Shown here in pieces: positions 8,564 to 15,758 of a stretch of 47,415 nt of DNA. Where the stretch lies: positions 1-47,415 of the forward strand of contig CANFKE010000033.1 in assembly GCA_947447465.1 (NCBI GenBank). The letters are read 5' to 3'. Positions within the stretch are counted from its first letter, which is position 1; each line of letters begins with the position of its first letter. The position numbers and the translations under genes are program-made. Under the pieces are notes generated by a model. That model had not been told where the DNA came from. It searched no databases and worked only from the letters and a program-made list of their open reading frames with translations. The stretch is from Chitinophagaceae bacterium (lineage in GTDB: Bacteria; Bacteroidota; Bacteroidia; Chitinophagales; Chitinophagaceae).

Positions 8564-8589
8564 ATGCTGATCATCAATTGATTTTATTC

Positions 8590-9261
8590 ATGAATGTACA
8601 ACTAGAAGCAGGTTGGAAAGCTGCACTGCAAGAGGAATTTGACAAACCCTACTTCGGGAAAATAGCAGATTTTCTGAAGAGTGAAATAACTGCAGGTAAG
8701 ACCATCTATCCACCGGGAAAACAAATATTCAATGCTTTTGAACATACTCATCTTGATAATGTGAAGGTGGTGATCATAGGACAGGACCCATACCATAATC
8801 CGGGACAGGCAATGGGACTATCCTTTTCTGTACCTGATGGCGTAAAACCTCCGCCATCACTCATGAATATTTTCAAAGAAATGCAGACCGACCTGGGCAT
8901 AGACCCGCCTTCAAGCGGCGATCTGACCAAATGGGCCGATCAGGGTGTATTATTACTTAATGCATCACTAACGGTGGAAGCCAATCAACCTATGTCTCAC
9001 AGTCAATTAGGCTGGCATATTTTTACTGATGAGGTGATCAGACTTGTATCGAAAGAAAAAGCAAATGTGGTGTTCATACTTTGGGGCAAGTTTGCGCAGA
9101 ACAAAGAAGTGCTGATAGACGCAACGAAACACAGGATCATCAAATCGGCACACCCGTCACCATTGTCGGCCTACAATGGTTTCTTTGGCAGTGCGCCATT
9201 CAGTAAGACCAATAGCTGGCTGCAGGAGCAAGGTATTCAACCTATAGACTGGTCGCTATAG
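8590..9261 (+). CDS. ung: Uracil-DNA glycosylase, family 1
   Basis: 223 residues from the ATG at 8590. An upstream in-frame TTG at 8578 is less likely because family 1 proteins usually start close to this point. The water-activating loop is VIIGQDPYHNPGQAMGLSFS (catalytic Asp66), followed by PPSLMNIFKEM (Pro/Ser-rich DNA-compressing loop), VLLLNASLTV (uracil-binding Asn), and HPSPLSAYNGFFG (catalytic His in the leucine-insertion loop). All active-site motifs are intact. It removes uracil from DNA in base-excision repair. Confidence 0.98.
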   Translation: MNVQLEAGWKAALQEEFDKPYFGKIADFLKSEITAGKTIYPPGKQIFNAFEHTHLDNVKVVIIGQDPYHNPGQAMGLSFSVPDGVKPPPSLMNIFKEMQTDLGIDPPSSGDLTKWADQGVLLLNASLTVEANQPMSHSQLGWHIFTDEVIRLVSKEKANVVFILWGKFAQNKEVLIDATKHRIIKSAHPSPLSAYNGFFGSAPFSKTNSWLQEQGIQPIDWSL

Positions 9262-9294
9262 AAGGAAATAATAATCTTCGTTAGCCAAATGCGG

Positions 9295-9302
9295 TAACTT
9301 TG
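9295..9302 (+). promoter_or_regulatory. TAnnTTTG promoter (-7) for the plsC-DUF2520 pair
   Basis: TAACTTTG lies 66 bases before the acyltransferase ATG and just after the ung stop, as expected for a Bacteroidota housekeeping promoter. Confidence 0.5.
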
Positions 9303-9367
9303 TAAGCTATTCAGTGTAAATGACTTCTGAAATGCTTGCCTATCATTGCAGCAAACACCATTAAACA

Positions 9368-10114
9368 ATGAAACTGATCCAAAACATATTGGGTAAAATA
9401 TTTGCAGTATATGCCGCCATCATGTTTGTGGCTACTATGCTGGTCATACTGATACCGGTATGGATCATCTCTTTATTACCTGAGCCACGCAGGGCCAGGG
9501 CACTGCACCCTGTCTTCAGGTTATGGATGGGCGTATATATGCCACTCATCTTCTGCCCTGTGAGCCGCCGGGGAAAGGAGAAATTCAAAAAAGGAGAGAA
9601 TTATGTGGTGATATTGAACCACAACAGCTTCATGGATGTACCTGTTTCTTCCCCCTGGATACCGGGCCCCAATAAGACGCTGGCTAAGATGGAAATGTCT
9701 CGCATACCCTTGTTTGGCATCATTTACAAGGCAGGCTCTATACTAGTGGATCGTAAAAGCGACCAGAGCCGCAGAGGTAGTTTTGGTAAGATGCAGGAAA
9801 CACTGGAACAGGGAACAAACCTTTGTTTATATCCTGAAGGTACTCGTAATAAGGGCGGCCAACCTATGCAACCATTTTTTGACGGAGCATTCAGAACCGC
9901 AATCAAAGCACAGAAGCCGATCATGCCGGGTATCCTGTTCCATACGGCAAAAGTGCTGCCACCGACCAAAACATTCTGGGCCCGCCCACATCCTATACAA
10001 CTCCATTTTCTTGACCCTATTCCTACAGACGGGTTGACCCAAGATGATGTACCGGCATTGAAGGAGCGTTTGTTCAAGATCATGGAAACCTATTATATCA
10101 ATCACAATAAGTAA
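9368..10114 (+). CDS. 1-acyl-sn-glycerol-3-phosphate acyltransferase (PlsC-like)
   Basis: 248 residues with an N-terminal hydrophobic segment (about residues 7-37) that anchors it to the inner membrane. The acyltransferase block I is NHNSFMDVP (H85-x4-D90), the substrate loop resembles FGIIYKAGSILVDRKS (block II), and block III is LYPEGTRNKGG. These are the catalytic and phosphate-binding motifs of lysophosphatidic acid acyltransferases, which make phosphatidic acid. The next gene starts two bases after its stop, so the two are cotranscribed. Confidence 0.9.
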   Translation: MKLIQNILGKIFAVYAAIMFVATMLVILIPVWIISLLPEPRRARALHPVFRLWMGVYMPLIFCPVSRRGKEKFKKGENYVVILNHNSFMDVPVSSPWIPGPNKTLAKMEMSRIPLFGIIYKAGSILVDRKSDQSRRGSFGKMQETLEQGTNLCLYPEGTRNKGGQPMQPFFDGAFRTAIKAQKPIMPGILFHTAKVLPPTKTFWARPHPIQLHFLDPIPTDGLTQDDVPALKERLFKIMETYYINHNK

Positions 10115-10116
10115 GA

Positions 10117-10896
10117 ATGACATTTAGTATTATCGGTACGGGCAACATAGCCTGGTTTTTCGGAAAGAGATTAGCAGCAGCAGGGCACCAGTGTAAAGGA
10201 GTATATGGCCGAAACGCAGCAGCAGTAAAAGAGCTTGCCGATGCATTGCTATCTAACAGATTTGGCGCAATAAGTGATATCCGAGATGAAGATGCAGATG
10301 TATGTTTCCTGGCTGTGTCAGACATATCTATAGCAGAAGTAGCCGCTCAGATCAGATTTACCAAGACCATATTGGTACATATGTCCGGTGCTCAGCCGTT
10401 AGACATCATTAAAAATGCAGCCAAAGACCATGCGGTACTATGGCCTGTCTATTCTATTCTCAAGAACAATACTCCTGGACACAGAGAGATACCCATAGCT
10501 TGGGAAGTATCGTCTGACAGGGCCAAACGATTTGTGCTGGAGATGGGTCATGCCATAACAGACAATCTGTTTGAAGCCAAAGACTCACAACGCAAGTGGC
10601 TGCACCTGTCGGCAGTGATGACCAACAACTTCATTAACCATTTGCTGGCCATTAATGAGCAGATATGCAAGGAGAACGACCTACCGGCCTCTACCCTGCA
10701 ACCCATGATAGCGCAGACCTTTGAGCGATTAAAACACTCATCGCCCAGGGCGGTACAAACAGGCCCGGCCATAAGAAAGGACATAACGACCATAGAACAG
10801 CACAAAACATTACTGGCAGCACATCCTGAAATATTGAAGGTATATGAGGCATTAACTGAGTCGATACAGGCCATGCACCAACCCAAAACATTATAA
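10117..10896 (+). CDS. Rossmann-like plus DUF2520 protein
   Basis: 259 residues. An N-terminal NAD(P)-type Rossmann motif, FSIIGTGNIAWFFGKRLAAAG (G-x-G-x-x-A), is followed by a ProC-like core (DADVCFLAVSD, VHMSGAQPLD) and an all-helical DUF2520 C-terminal domain (HLSAVMTNNFINHLLAIN). The fold resembles 6-phosphogluconate or pyrroline-5-carboxylate reductases, but the substrate is not established. It is coupled to the PlsC-like gene with a two-base gap. Confidence 0.9.
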   Translation: MTFSIIGTGNIAWFFGKRLAAAGHQCKGVYGRNAAAVKELADALLSNRFGAISDIRDEDADVCFLAVSDISIAEVAAQIRFTKTILVHMSGAQPLDIIKNAAKDHAVLWPVYSILKNNTPGHREIPIAWEVSSDRAKRFVLEMGHAITDNLFEAKDSQRKWLHLSAVMTNNFINHLLAINEQICKENDLPASTLQPMIAQTFERLKHSSPRAVQTGPAIRKDITTIEQHKTLLAAHPEILKVYEALTESIQAMHQPKTL

Positions 10897-10953
10897 TAAT
10901 ACGACAAATACAAGACAGGATCGCAGCAAGCGATGGTGTTGTAATAAATTCAT

Positions 10954-10961
10954 TAAATTTG
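10954..10961 (+). promoter_or_regulatory. TAnnTTTG promoter (-7) for the L,D-transpeptidase
   Basis: TAAATTTG lies 41 bases before the ATG at 11002, in the only gap between the DUF2520 gene and the transpeptidase. Confidence 0.5.
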
Positions 10962-11001
10962 TTTTGTTGGCAAGCAATGAAACGACCGACCTGAAAGTAT
11001 A

Positions 11002-11772
11002 ATGATAAAGAAAGCATTTGGAACGATCATAGTATCTGCACTGGCATTATTGCTGAGTGGCAATATGTATGCCCAGACCGATGCTCAGAATTTCAAGAAC
11101 TTTCAGTTGTCGTGCCCCCGCGTATCTGACGCATGGAAAAAGTACAATGATTCACTTGCCAGTAATTTCAAACGAAAGAACCTGAACTACCCTACCAAAG
11201 ACATCTATCTGCGTGCCTTTAAGGCGCAGAATGAGCTGGAGGTATGGGGCAGGAACAATGAGAACAGTGAATACAAGCTGATCAAAATGTACCACATCTG
11301 CGCGCTTTCAGGTGTGTTGGGGCCTAAGCGAGGCGAGGGCGACAGACAGGTGCCTGAGGGGTATTATTTCATTGATGATTTCAATCCTAAGAGTGATTAC
11401 TATTTGTCGATGTTGCTGAATTACCCCAATTATTCAGACAACCTGCTGGCCACCAAGCCCAAGAAGGGCGGCGACATCTACATACATGGCGGATGCGTGA
11501 CCGTAGGCTGTATGCCGATGACCGACGAAGGGATACAAGAGTTGTACACCCTGTGCCTGAACGCTAAAGTGAACGGCGAGGAAAACATACCTGTACATAT
11601 CTTCCCTACCCGTATGACCGCAAAAGGCATGGAATATCTGAAGCGCGAATATGTGAACTATCCTGAAAGCATTGCCTTCTGGAATACACTTAAACCCGGC
11701 TATGACTACTTTGAAAAGAACCATAAGATATTGCCGGTGATGTACTCTCCGGATGGGTATTATGTGAATTAA
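11002..11772 (+). CDS. YafK-type L,D-transpeptidase (YkuD domain)
   Basis: 256 residues with a signal peptide cut after about residue 24 (GNMYAQ). The YkuD catalytic segment is DIYIHGGCVTVGCMPMTDEGI: the His of HGG and the nucleophilic Cys of VGC are both present. The preceding LSGVLGPKRGEGDRQVPEGYYFID is characteristic of the YafK subgroup rather than canonical ErfK enzymes. E. coli YafK (DpaA) detaches Braun lipoprotein from peptidoglycan, but Bacteroidota lack that lipoprotein, so the role here is probably another periplasmic murein modification. Confidence 0.9.
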   Translation: MIKKAFGTIIVSALALLLSGNMYAQTDAQNFKNFQLSCPRVSDAWKKYNDSLASNFKRKNLNYPTKDIYLRAFKAQNELEVWGRNNENSEYKLIKMYHICALSGVLGPKRGEGDRQVPEGYYFIDDFNPKSDYYLSMLLNYPNYSDNLLATKPKKGGDIYIHGGCVTVGCMPMTDEGIQELYTLCLNAKVNGEENIPVHIFPTRMTAKGMEYLKREYVNYPESIAFWNTLKPGYDYFEKNHKILPVMYSPDGYYVN

Positions 11773-11828
11773 GGCAAAGTATTTTACTGTTTAAAGCCTT
11801 TATTTTGGGGAATTTAAGTACCCCTGCT

Positions 11829-11836
11829 TATCTTTG
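11829..11836 (+). promoter_or_regulatory. TAnnTTTG promoter (-7) for the Fe-S protein
   Basis: TATCTTTG lies 68 bases before the ATG at 11904. The implied 5' leader contains the CCTGCC/GGCAGG hairpin at 11860-11876. Confidence 0.45.
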
Positions 11837-11859
11837 GTCATACAATAAGTTTAATGATA

Positions 11860-11876
11860 CCTGCCCTTCAGGCAGG
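11860..11876. repeat. CCTGCC...GGCAGG palindromic repeat
   Basis: A hairpin with 6-bp arms CCTGCC and GGCAGG around cttca. The same core occurs in the tRNA insert at 14177-14196 and, more loosely, at 28463-28474, so it is probably a dispersed REP-like element. Here it sits in the presumed 5' leader of the Fe-S protein gene. Confidence 0.55.
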
Positions 11877-11903
11877 CCATTCTTAATATAGAAATACAAC
11901 AAT

Positions 11904-12680
11904 ATGCAGGTAAGATCAATGGCAGAGTTTGCCGCCAGCGGCGAAACACCGGAAGTGCTTTTTTGGGTAGGATGTGCAGGTAGTTTTGACCAACGTGCTC
12001 AAAAAGTGACCAGAGCCTTTACGCAGATACTGGATAAGGTAGGTGTATCTTTTGCTATTATGGGCAAAGAAGAGTCGTGCACAGGCGACCCTGCACGCAG
12101 GGCCGGCAATGAATTTCTCTTCCAGATGATGGCTTACAACAATATTGCATTGCTGAATGGCTATGGAATAAAGAAAGTTGTGACCACATGCCCGCATTGC
12201 TTCAATATTTTCAAGAATGAATACCCTGCACTGGGTGGTAATTATGAAGTGATCCACCACACTACCTTCCTGCAGCAATTGATAGATGAAGGCCGCATCA
12301 AGTTAAAAGAAGGCGGTTCTTTCAAAGGCAAGAAAATAACGTATCACGATAGCTGTTACCTTGGCCGTGGCAACGGGATATATGAGGCTCCGCGTAAGGT
12401 GCTGGAGATATTTGAGACCGAAGTGATAGAAATGAAGCGCTGCCGAAGCAATGGCATGTGCTGCGGCGCGGGTGGCGCACAGATGTTCAAGGAAGAGGAA
12501 CCGGGAACATCGAGAGTGAACTTTGACCGTGCCGAGCAGGCATTGGAAACAGGTGCCAGCATCATTGCCGCTAACTGTCCTTTCTGCACTACCATGCTTA
12601 CCGATGGTGTGAAGAACAAAGAAAAGGAAGACAGCGTAAAAGTGATGGATATAGCTGAGATGATCGCTATGTCTATGTAA
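11904..12680 (+). CDS. CCG-domain (Fe-S)-binding protein, HdrB/GlcF-like
   Basis: 258 residues with two cysteine-rich CCG domains: the first runs from LFWVGCAGSF through VTTCPHCFNIF, the second from ITYHDSCYLGRGNGIYEAPR through SNGMCCGAGGAQMF and ANCPFCTTML. Such domains coordinate a non-cubane Fe-S cluster in heterodisulfide reductase B, or serve as subunits of lactate and glycolate oxidation complexes (LutA, GlcF). There is no N-terminal 2x[4Fe-4S] ferredoxin part, so it must pair with a separate ferredoxin-domain subunit that is not in this window. It is a soluble electron-transfer protein of unknown substrate. Confidence 0.88.
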   Translation: MQVRSMAEFAASGETPEVLFWVGCAGSFDQRAQKVTRAFTQILDKVGVSFAIMGKEESCTGDPARRAGNEFLFQMMAYNNIALLNGYGIKKVVTTCPHCFNIFKNEYPALGGNYEVIHHTTFLQQLIDEGRIKLKEGGSFKGKKITYHDSCYLGRGNGIYEAPRKVLEIFETEVIEMKRCRSNGMCCGAGGAQMFKEEEPGTSRVNFDRAEQALETGASIIAANCPFCTTMLTDGVKNKEKEDSVKVMDIAEMIAMSM

Positions 12681-12726
12681 CTGTGAGGGTATGATATTTG
12701 TGTCATTACAGCTATAATTGTGTAGT

Positions 12727-13089
12727 ATGAAGAACAAAACACTGGTACTGGGGGCTTCTGAAAATCCGTCTCGATACAGCAATATGGCTGTAAAAAAGCT
12801 GTTGAGCAAAGGGCAGTCAGTTATGGCCATAGGTAAGGTAAAGGGCAATATAGATGGCATTGATATTCTTACTGACAAGGTGGATACATCTGATGTGGAT
12901 ACAGTAACACTCTATCTTAATCCGCTGCACCAGCAACCCTACTACGATTATATTCTCTCGCTCCGACCAAGAAGGATCATTTTCAACCCGGGCACGGAGA
13001 ATGAAGAGCTGGAAACACTGGCCGAAAAGAACGGCATACAACCTGTAGAGGCCTGCACATTGGTCATGCTGAGTACAGGACAATATTGA
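12727..13089 (+). CDS. CoA-binding domain protein (YccU/CoA_binding_2)
   Basis: 120 residues from the ATG at 12727; an in-frame TTG nine bases earlier is unlikely. KTLVLGASENPSRYSNMAVKKLLSKG is the Rossmann-type nucleotide loop of the family, followed by VDTVTLYLNPLHQQPYYDYIL and PRRIIFNPGTENEEL. Members bind CoA in structures, but their physiological role is not settled. It begins 46 bases after the Fe-S gene and may be cotranscribed. Confidence 0.88.
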   Translation: MKNKTLVLGASENPSRYSNMAVKKLLSKGQSVMAIGKVKGNIDGIDILTDKVDTSDVDTVTLYLNPLHQQPYYDYILSLRPRRIIFNPGTENEELETLAEKNGIQPVEACTLVMLSTGQY

Positions 13090-13160
13090 GTAAAGAGTAC
13101 ACAGGCATACACAAGTGCCTATTTCCCTTCTTTTTATGGTATTTTTAACCGCAAAATGTT

Positions 13161-13168
13161 TAAGTTTG
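13161..13168 (+). promoter_or_regulatory. TAnnTTTG promoter (-7) that decides the start of the next gene
   Basis: TAAGTTTG lies 21 bases before the ATG at 13189, so transcription would begin after the alternative upstream ATG at 13156. This supports 13189 as the true start. Confidence 0.5.
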
Positions 13169-13188
13169 TTGGTATGTACACTAGTGCT

Positions 13189-14094
13189 ATGTTGAAAAAA
13201 CTATTCCTCTTTTCCGCTGTCATTTTTGCATTGCTGTCCGGGAACAGGGCGTCAGCTCAGGGTGGCGGCATCACTCCGCGCGACCTGGAGAAACTGCAGA
13301 TAATGGAAGATTCGATGATGGTAACAGCCGATTCTATGTATGAGGCCTATATACCCGATACCCATGTAGGGTATAGCGAACGCTTCATCAGGCAATTGGT
13401 AAAAACACTGAAGATACCCAATTCATACCTCTACCCTTTCGATAAACTGAAGGATAAGATCAACATTATTGCTCCCGACGACCATTCTTTTCGCATCTTT
13501 AACTGGGGCGTAGATATGTCGGCCATCTTCAGAAGATATTATGGCGCTATACAGATGCCATCTGAAAATCTGAAGTTATACGGACTCAGCGATTACAGCG
13601 AACAATTGGGCAAGGGCGCGGAAGACAGCATACTTACCGGAGGCAAATGGTATGGTGCGCTGTATTATCGTATCATGACCAATGATGTAGAAGGCCATAA
13701 GGTATATACCCTATTCGGATTCTCTGCCGCCAATGCACTGAGCAATAAGAAGGTATTGGACCCGCTGACCATCACCGACAACGGATTGGCTTTCGGAGCA
13801 CCGATATTCGGCATAGGCTCTAAAAATTTCCCCGGTCGCAGGATCAACCGCTTTATTATGGAATATAAAAAAGGGGTGACCGTAGGACTGAACTGGGATG
13901 ATGAAAAGAAGGTGATCATCTTTGATGATCTGACATCACAGGTAAACGATCCTAACCGAAAATATACCTATGTACCCAGCGGACAATACAATGCATTTAT
14001 GTGGCTGAATGACATGTGGACATTAAGAATGAATATAATGCCAATACAAGAACTTCAGGATGGACAAGCTCCGACTGAAGATGATAAGAAATAA
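13189..14094 (+). CDS. Exported protein of unknown function
   Basis: 301 residues from the ATG at 13189, which gives a clean signal peptide (MLKKLFLFSAVIFALLSGNR, cut after ASAQ). Starting at 13156 would bury the signal and place the start upstream of the probable transcription start. The mature part has short helices first (MEDSMMVTADSMYEAYIPD) and then a beta-rich region (HSFRIFNWGVDMSAIFRRYYGAIQMP, WYGALYYRI, YTLFGFSA, LTITDNGLAFGAPIFGIG). No catalytic motif is recognised. Similar proteins occur as hypothetical exported proteins across Bacteroidota. Its stop is 43 bases upstream of the tRNA region. Confidence 0.75.
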   Translation: MLKKLFLFSAVIFALLSGNRASAQGGGITPRDLEKLQIMEDSMMVTADSMYEAYIPDTHVGYSERFIRQLVKTLKIPNSYLYPFDKLKDKINIIAPDDHSFRIFNWGVDMSAIFRRYYGAIQMPSENLKLYGLSDYSEQLGKGAEDSILTGGKWYGALYYRIMTNDVEGHKVYTLFGFSAANALSNKKVLDPLTITDNGLAFGAPIFGIGSKNFPGRRINRFIMEYKKGVTVGLNWDDEKKVIIFDDLTSQVNDPNRKYTYVPSGQYNAFMWLNDMWTLRMNIMPIQELQDGQAPTEDDKK

Positions 14095-14108
14095 TCAAAA
14101 TAATTTCC

Positions 14109-14116
14109 TACATTTG
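14109..14116 (+). promoter_or_regulatory. TAnnTTTG promoter (-7) in front of the tRNA-Arg region
   Basis: TACATTTG ends 21 bases before the first tRNA copy. It is the only clear promoter for the tRNA-Arg/GIY-YIG/tRNA-Arg unit, which may be read as one transcript. Confidence 0.55.
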
Positions 14117-14137
14117 CACTCCTTTTAACAGTGTTTC

Positions 14138-14231
14138 GGTCCGGTAGCTCAGCTGGATAGAGCACCAGCCTTCTAACCTGCCTGCCGGCAGGCAGGGCTG
14201 GGAGTCAACGGTTCGAATCCAATCCGGATCA
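14138..14231 (+). pseudogene. tRNA-Arg(TCT) copy interrupted by a 20-nt palindrome
   Basis: The acceptor stem (GGTCCGG with CCGGATC), D arm and 5' half of the anticodon arm match the intact copy at 14507-14580. After loop base 38, a 20-nt palindrome is inserted (14177-14196), and the anticodon stem half GCTGG then resumes. The T-stem 5' side reads AACGG instead of ATTGG, breaking two pairs with CCAAT. With 94 instead of 74 bases and a damaged T arm it is probably non-functional, although the insertion lies one base from the canonical tRNA intron position. Confidence 0.85.
14177..14196. repeat. 20-nt palindromic insertion in the anticodon arm
   Basis: CCTGCCTGCCGGCAGGCAGG is a perfect palindrome inserted exactly between loop and stem of the tRNA. 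The intact copy gives the before-insertion sequence, so the borders are known to the base. No target-site duplication is visible. Confidence 0.85.
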
Positions 14232-14244
14232 CTTTAAAGAGGCT

Positions 14245-14496
14245 ATGTTCTTTGTCTATGTATTAAGAAGCACAGTAAACGGGAATTTTTATGTCGGCAT
14301 GACAGAAAATATTACCGCTCGTTTATTAAGGCATAATAAAGGAGAAAATAAATCTACAAAGGCTCACAGACCTTGGGAATTATTTTTTTCAGAGTCCTTC
14401 GACACCAGAGTTGAAGCAAGAAAAAGAGAAGTATATTTGAAAGCCGGTAGCGGCAAAGAGTATATAAAAAAGAAATGGCAGGAATGCCATAATTGA
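14245..14496 (+). CDS. GIY-YIG nuclease-domain protein
   Basis: 83 residues, a stand-alone GIY-YIG domain of the UPF0213 type. FFVYVLRSTVNGNFYVGMTENITARLLRHN carries the Y-V-L ... Y-V-G core with the following Arg (A-R-L-x-R-H-N), and GENKSTKAHRPWELFFSESFDTRVEARKREVYLKAGSGKEYIKKK carries the later catalytic Glu and basic residues. It lies between two tRNA-Arg copies and starts 14 bases after the first. Small GIY-YIG genes of this type next to tRNAs are frequent in Bacteroidota. Whether they act as mobile nucleases is not established. Confidence 0.92.
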   Translation: MFFVYVLRSTVNGNFYVGMTENITARLLRHNKGENKSTKAHRPWELFFSESFDTRVEARKREVYLKAGSGKEYIKKKWQECHN

Positions 14497-14506
14497 AAAG
14501 TGTTCC

Positions 14507-14580
14507 GGTCCGGTAGCTCAGCTGGATAGAGCACCAGCCTTCTAAGCTGGGGGTCATTGGTTCGAATCCAATCCGGATCA
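14507..14580 (+). tRNA. tRNA-Arg (anticodon TCT), intact
   Basis: 74 bases with a full cloverleaf: acceptor 7 bp, D arm GCTC-AGCTGGATA-GAGC, anticodon stem CCAGC/GCTGG with loop CTTCTAA (anticodon TCT, reading AGA), T arm ATTGG-TTCGAAT-CCAAT, and discriminator A. CCA is not encoded. Its 3' end is the left attachment site of the island that follows. It has no obvious promoter of its own and may depend on the one at 14109. Confidence 0.95.
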
Positions 14581-14584
14581 CTTT
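14569..14584 (+). repeat. attL core (tRNA 3' end)
   Basis: CAATCCGGATCACTTT is the 3' end of tRNA-Arg and recurs exactly at 18776-18791. The same 16 bases also end the damaged first copy (14220-14235), so three potential att sites are present. Confidence 0.8.
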
Positions 14585-14591
14585 TAATTTT

Positions 14592-14628
14592 ATTAAGCGT
14601 TGTAAATCAATTATTTACAACGCTTAAT
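14592..14628 (+). terminator. Hairpin after the intact tRNA
   Basis: Perfect 16-bp arms (14592-14607 and 14613-14628) around caatt, followed by a T-rich run. It is probably the tRNA transcription terminator inside the left end of the island. Confidence 0.75.
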
Positions 14629-14641
14629 TATTTTTATTTGT

Positions 14642-14657
14642 GGCAGATTTGTGGCAG
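14642..14657 (+). repeat. Left subterminal direct repeat
   Basis: GGCAGATTTGTGGCAG, identical to 18643-18658 and made of two overlapping TTTGTGGCAG units. It is a candidate arm-type recombinase binding site. Confidence 0.65.
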
Positions 14658-14930
14658 ATTACAGAATTATAAATGGTAAAACGAGTATAATATCCTAAAA
14701 CTGCACTGGTTTGTTTTGGCTACTTTCCAGCGATATTGCCTATCAAGTTTTGCAAAAGGGTACAAAACAATCTTCAAAAAATCGCCACAAGCCAAATTTT
14801 GCTATAAATTTTATCAACTTGACTTTCTTTGTATGCTGCTTTTTCATCCCTAAAGTTCATTTTCTATTATTTTATCAAATCGCCAGATTTTCAATTGTTT
14901 GTCGTCCAATTAACGACAGACCAAGAATAG
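14658..14930. other. AT-rich non-coding left arm of the island
   Basis: Low-complexity AT-rich sequence before the sigma-factor gene. An open frame at 14711-14941 has no recognisable composition or motif and overlaps the sigma start, so it is not called. The promoter of the sigma operon should lie here, but I see no exact TAnnTTTG match close to the start. Confidence 0.4.
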
Positions 14931-15488
14931 ATGTATACTGACGACCAAGAATATATAGACTTGTTAACTTCTGGAAACCCTGTTATTTTCAGGGCTTTTG
15001 TTGAAGCCTACCAGCATATGGTCATTAATATTTGTTTTCGTCTTTTACTGGATAAACAGGACGCTGAAGATGTTGCTCAGGAGGTATTTATTGAAGTATT
15101 TAGCTCTATTAATCAATTCAAAGCTAACTCAGCACTTTCAACATGGCTATATAGAATTGCTGTAAGCAAATCGCTTGATCTGTTAAAAAGAAAAAATCGT
15201 AAAAAAAGATTTGCGATCATCAGCAAAGCTCTTGGTAACGAGTATATGGAGAAGAATATGCCGGAGAATGATCGTCCAGATCGCTTGTTGGAAGGCAAAG
15301 AACAGTACGAGTTGCTACTACAAGCCATAGCGATATTGCCAACTAACCAAAGAATTGCACTATCACTGAGTAAAATCAACGGATTAAGACACGACGAAAT
15401 TGCCGCAATAATGGGTAACACCACATTTGCTGTTGAGTCGCTGATTTACCGTGCTAGAAAAACACTGAGTAATAAAATTAAAAAATAA
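14931..15488 (+). CDS. ECF-type RNA polymerase sigma factor
   Basis: 185 residues. Sigma region 2 is plain (YQHMVINICFRLLLDKQDAEDVAQEVFIEVFSS, then STWLYRIAVSKSLD for region 2.3-2.4). Region 4 has the helix-turn-helix ALSLSKINGLRHDEIAAIMGNTTFAVESLIYRARKTL. The D-A-E-D-V-A-Q-E-V-F motif binds the beta' clamp. It starts the island operon: the next gene follows after 5 bases and then the CnrX-like sensor after 4. By analogy with cnrYXH it should be held inactive by the adjacent small membrane protein and released on metal or envelope stress. Confidence 0.93.
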   Translation: MYTDDQEYIDLLTSGNPVIFRAFVEAYQHMVINICFRLLLDKQDAEDVAQEVFIEVFSSINQFKANSALSTWLYRIAVSKSLDLLKRKNRKKRFAIISKALGNEYMEKNMPENDRPDRLLEGKEQYELLLQAIAILPTNQRIALSLSKINGLRHDEIAAIMGNTTFAVESLIYRARKTLSNKIKK

Positions 15489-15493
15489 GGGTT

Positions 15494-15754
15494 ATGCCAC
15501 AGCAGAACTATTTAGATCAGTTTGATATGATCGAGGAGCTTATACCAACTGAGCAATGGACAACACAAACAGTAAAAAAAGCAACACATACCAGTATGAC
15601 GCGCCACAATTACTATCTGGTAATACCGGCAATCGGCATACTTTTCATATTGGAATTAGGCATAGTATATACTGTTGTTCACCGAACGAATCTAAGTGAC
15701 TATCGTGTAGTAGCAAACGAAATTCTCATCTCAACTGACCACTCAAAATTTTAG
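15494..15754 (+). CDS. Small single-pass protein, probable anti-sigma factor
   Basis: 86 residues. A cytoplasmic N-terminal part of about 40 residues, acidic at first (YLDQFDMIEELIPTEQW), is followed by one membrane span (about residues 40-62, YYLVIPAIGILFILELGIVY) and a short outer tail. There is no zinc-binding anti-sigma (ZAS) motif. Size, topology and position between an ECF sigma gene and a periplasmic sensor gene match CnrY/NccY-type minimal anti-sigma factors, whose short N-terminal helices wrap the sigma factor. The function is inferred mainly from context. Confidence 0.6.
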   Translation: MPQQNYLDQFDMIEELIPTEQWTTQTVKKATHTSMTRHNYYLVIPAIGILFILELGIVYTVVHRTNLSDYRVVANEILISTDHSKF

Positions 15755-15758
15755 TTTT

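Noticed and set aside
8578..8589. TTG start for uracil-DNA glycosylase
   Set aside because: The ATG at 8590 gives a normal family N-terminus; no ribosome-binding or promoter evidence favours the TTG.
12303..12878. Open frame of 191 codons on the minus strand
   Set aside because: It is antisense to the CCG-domain Fe-S protein and the CoA-binding protein, both of which carry intact family motifs.
14177..14196. Group I or archaeal-type tRNA intron
   Set aside because: Twenty bases is far too short for a self-splicing intron, bacteria lack the tRNA splicing endonuclease, and the T-stem of this copy has also decayed.
14711..14941. Open frame at the left end of the island
   Set aside because: It is AT-rich, overlaps the sigma-factor start, and has no domain or plausible start signal.
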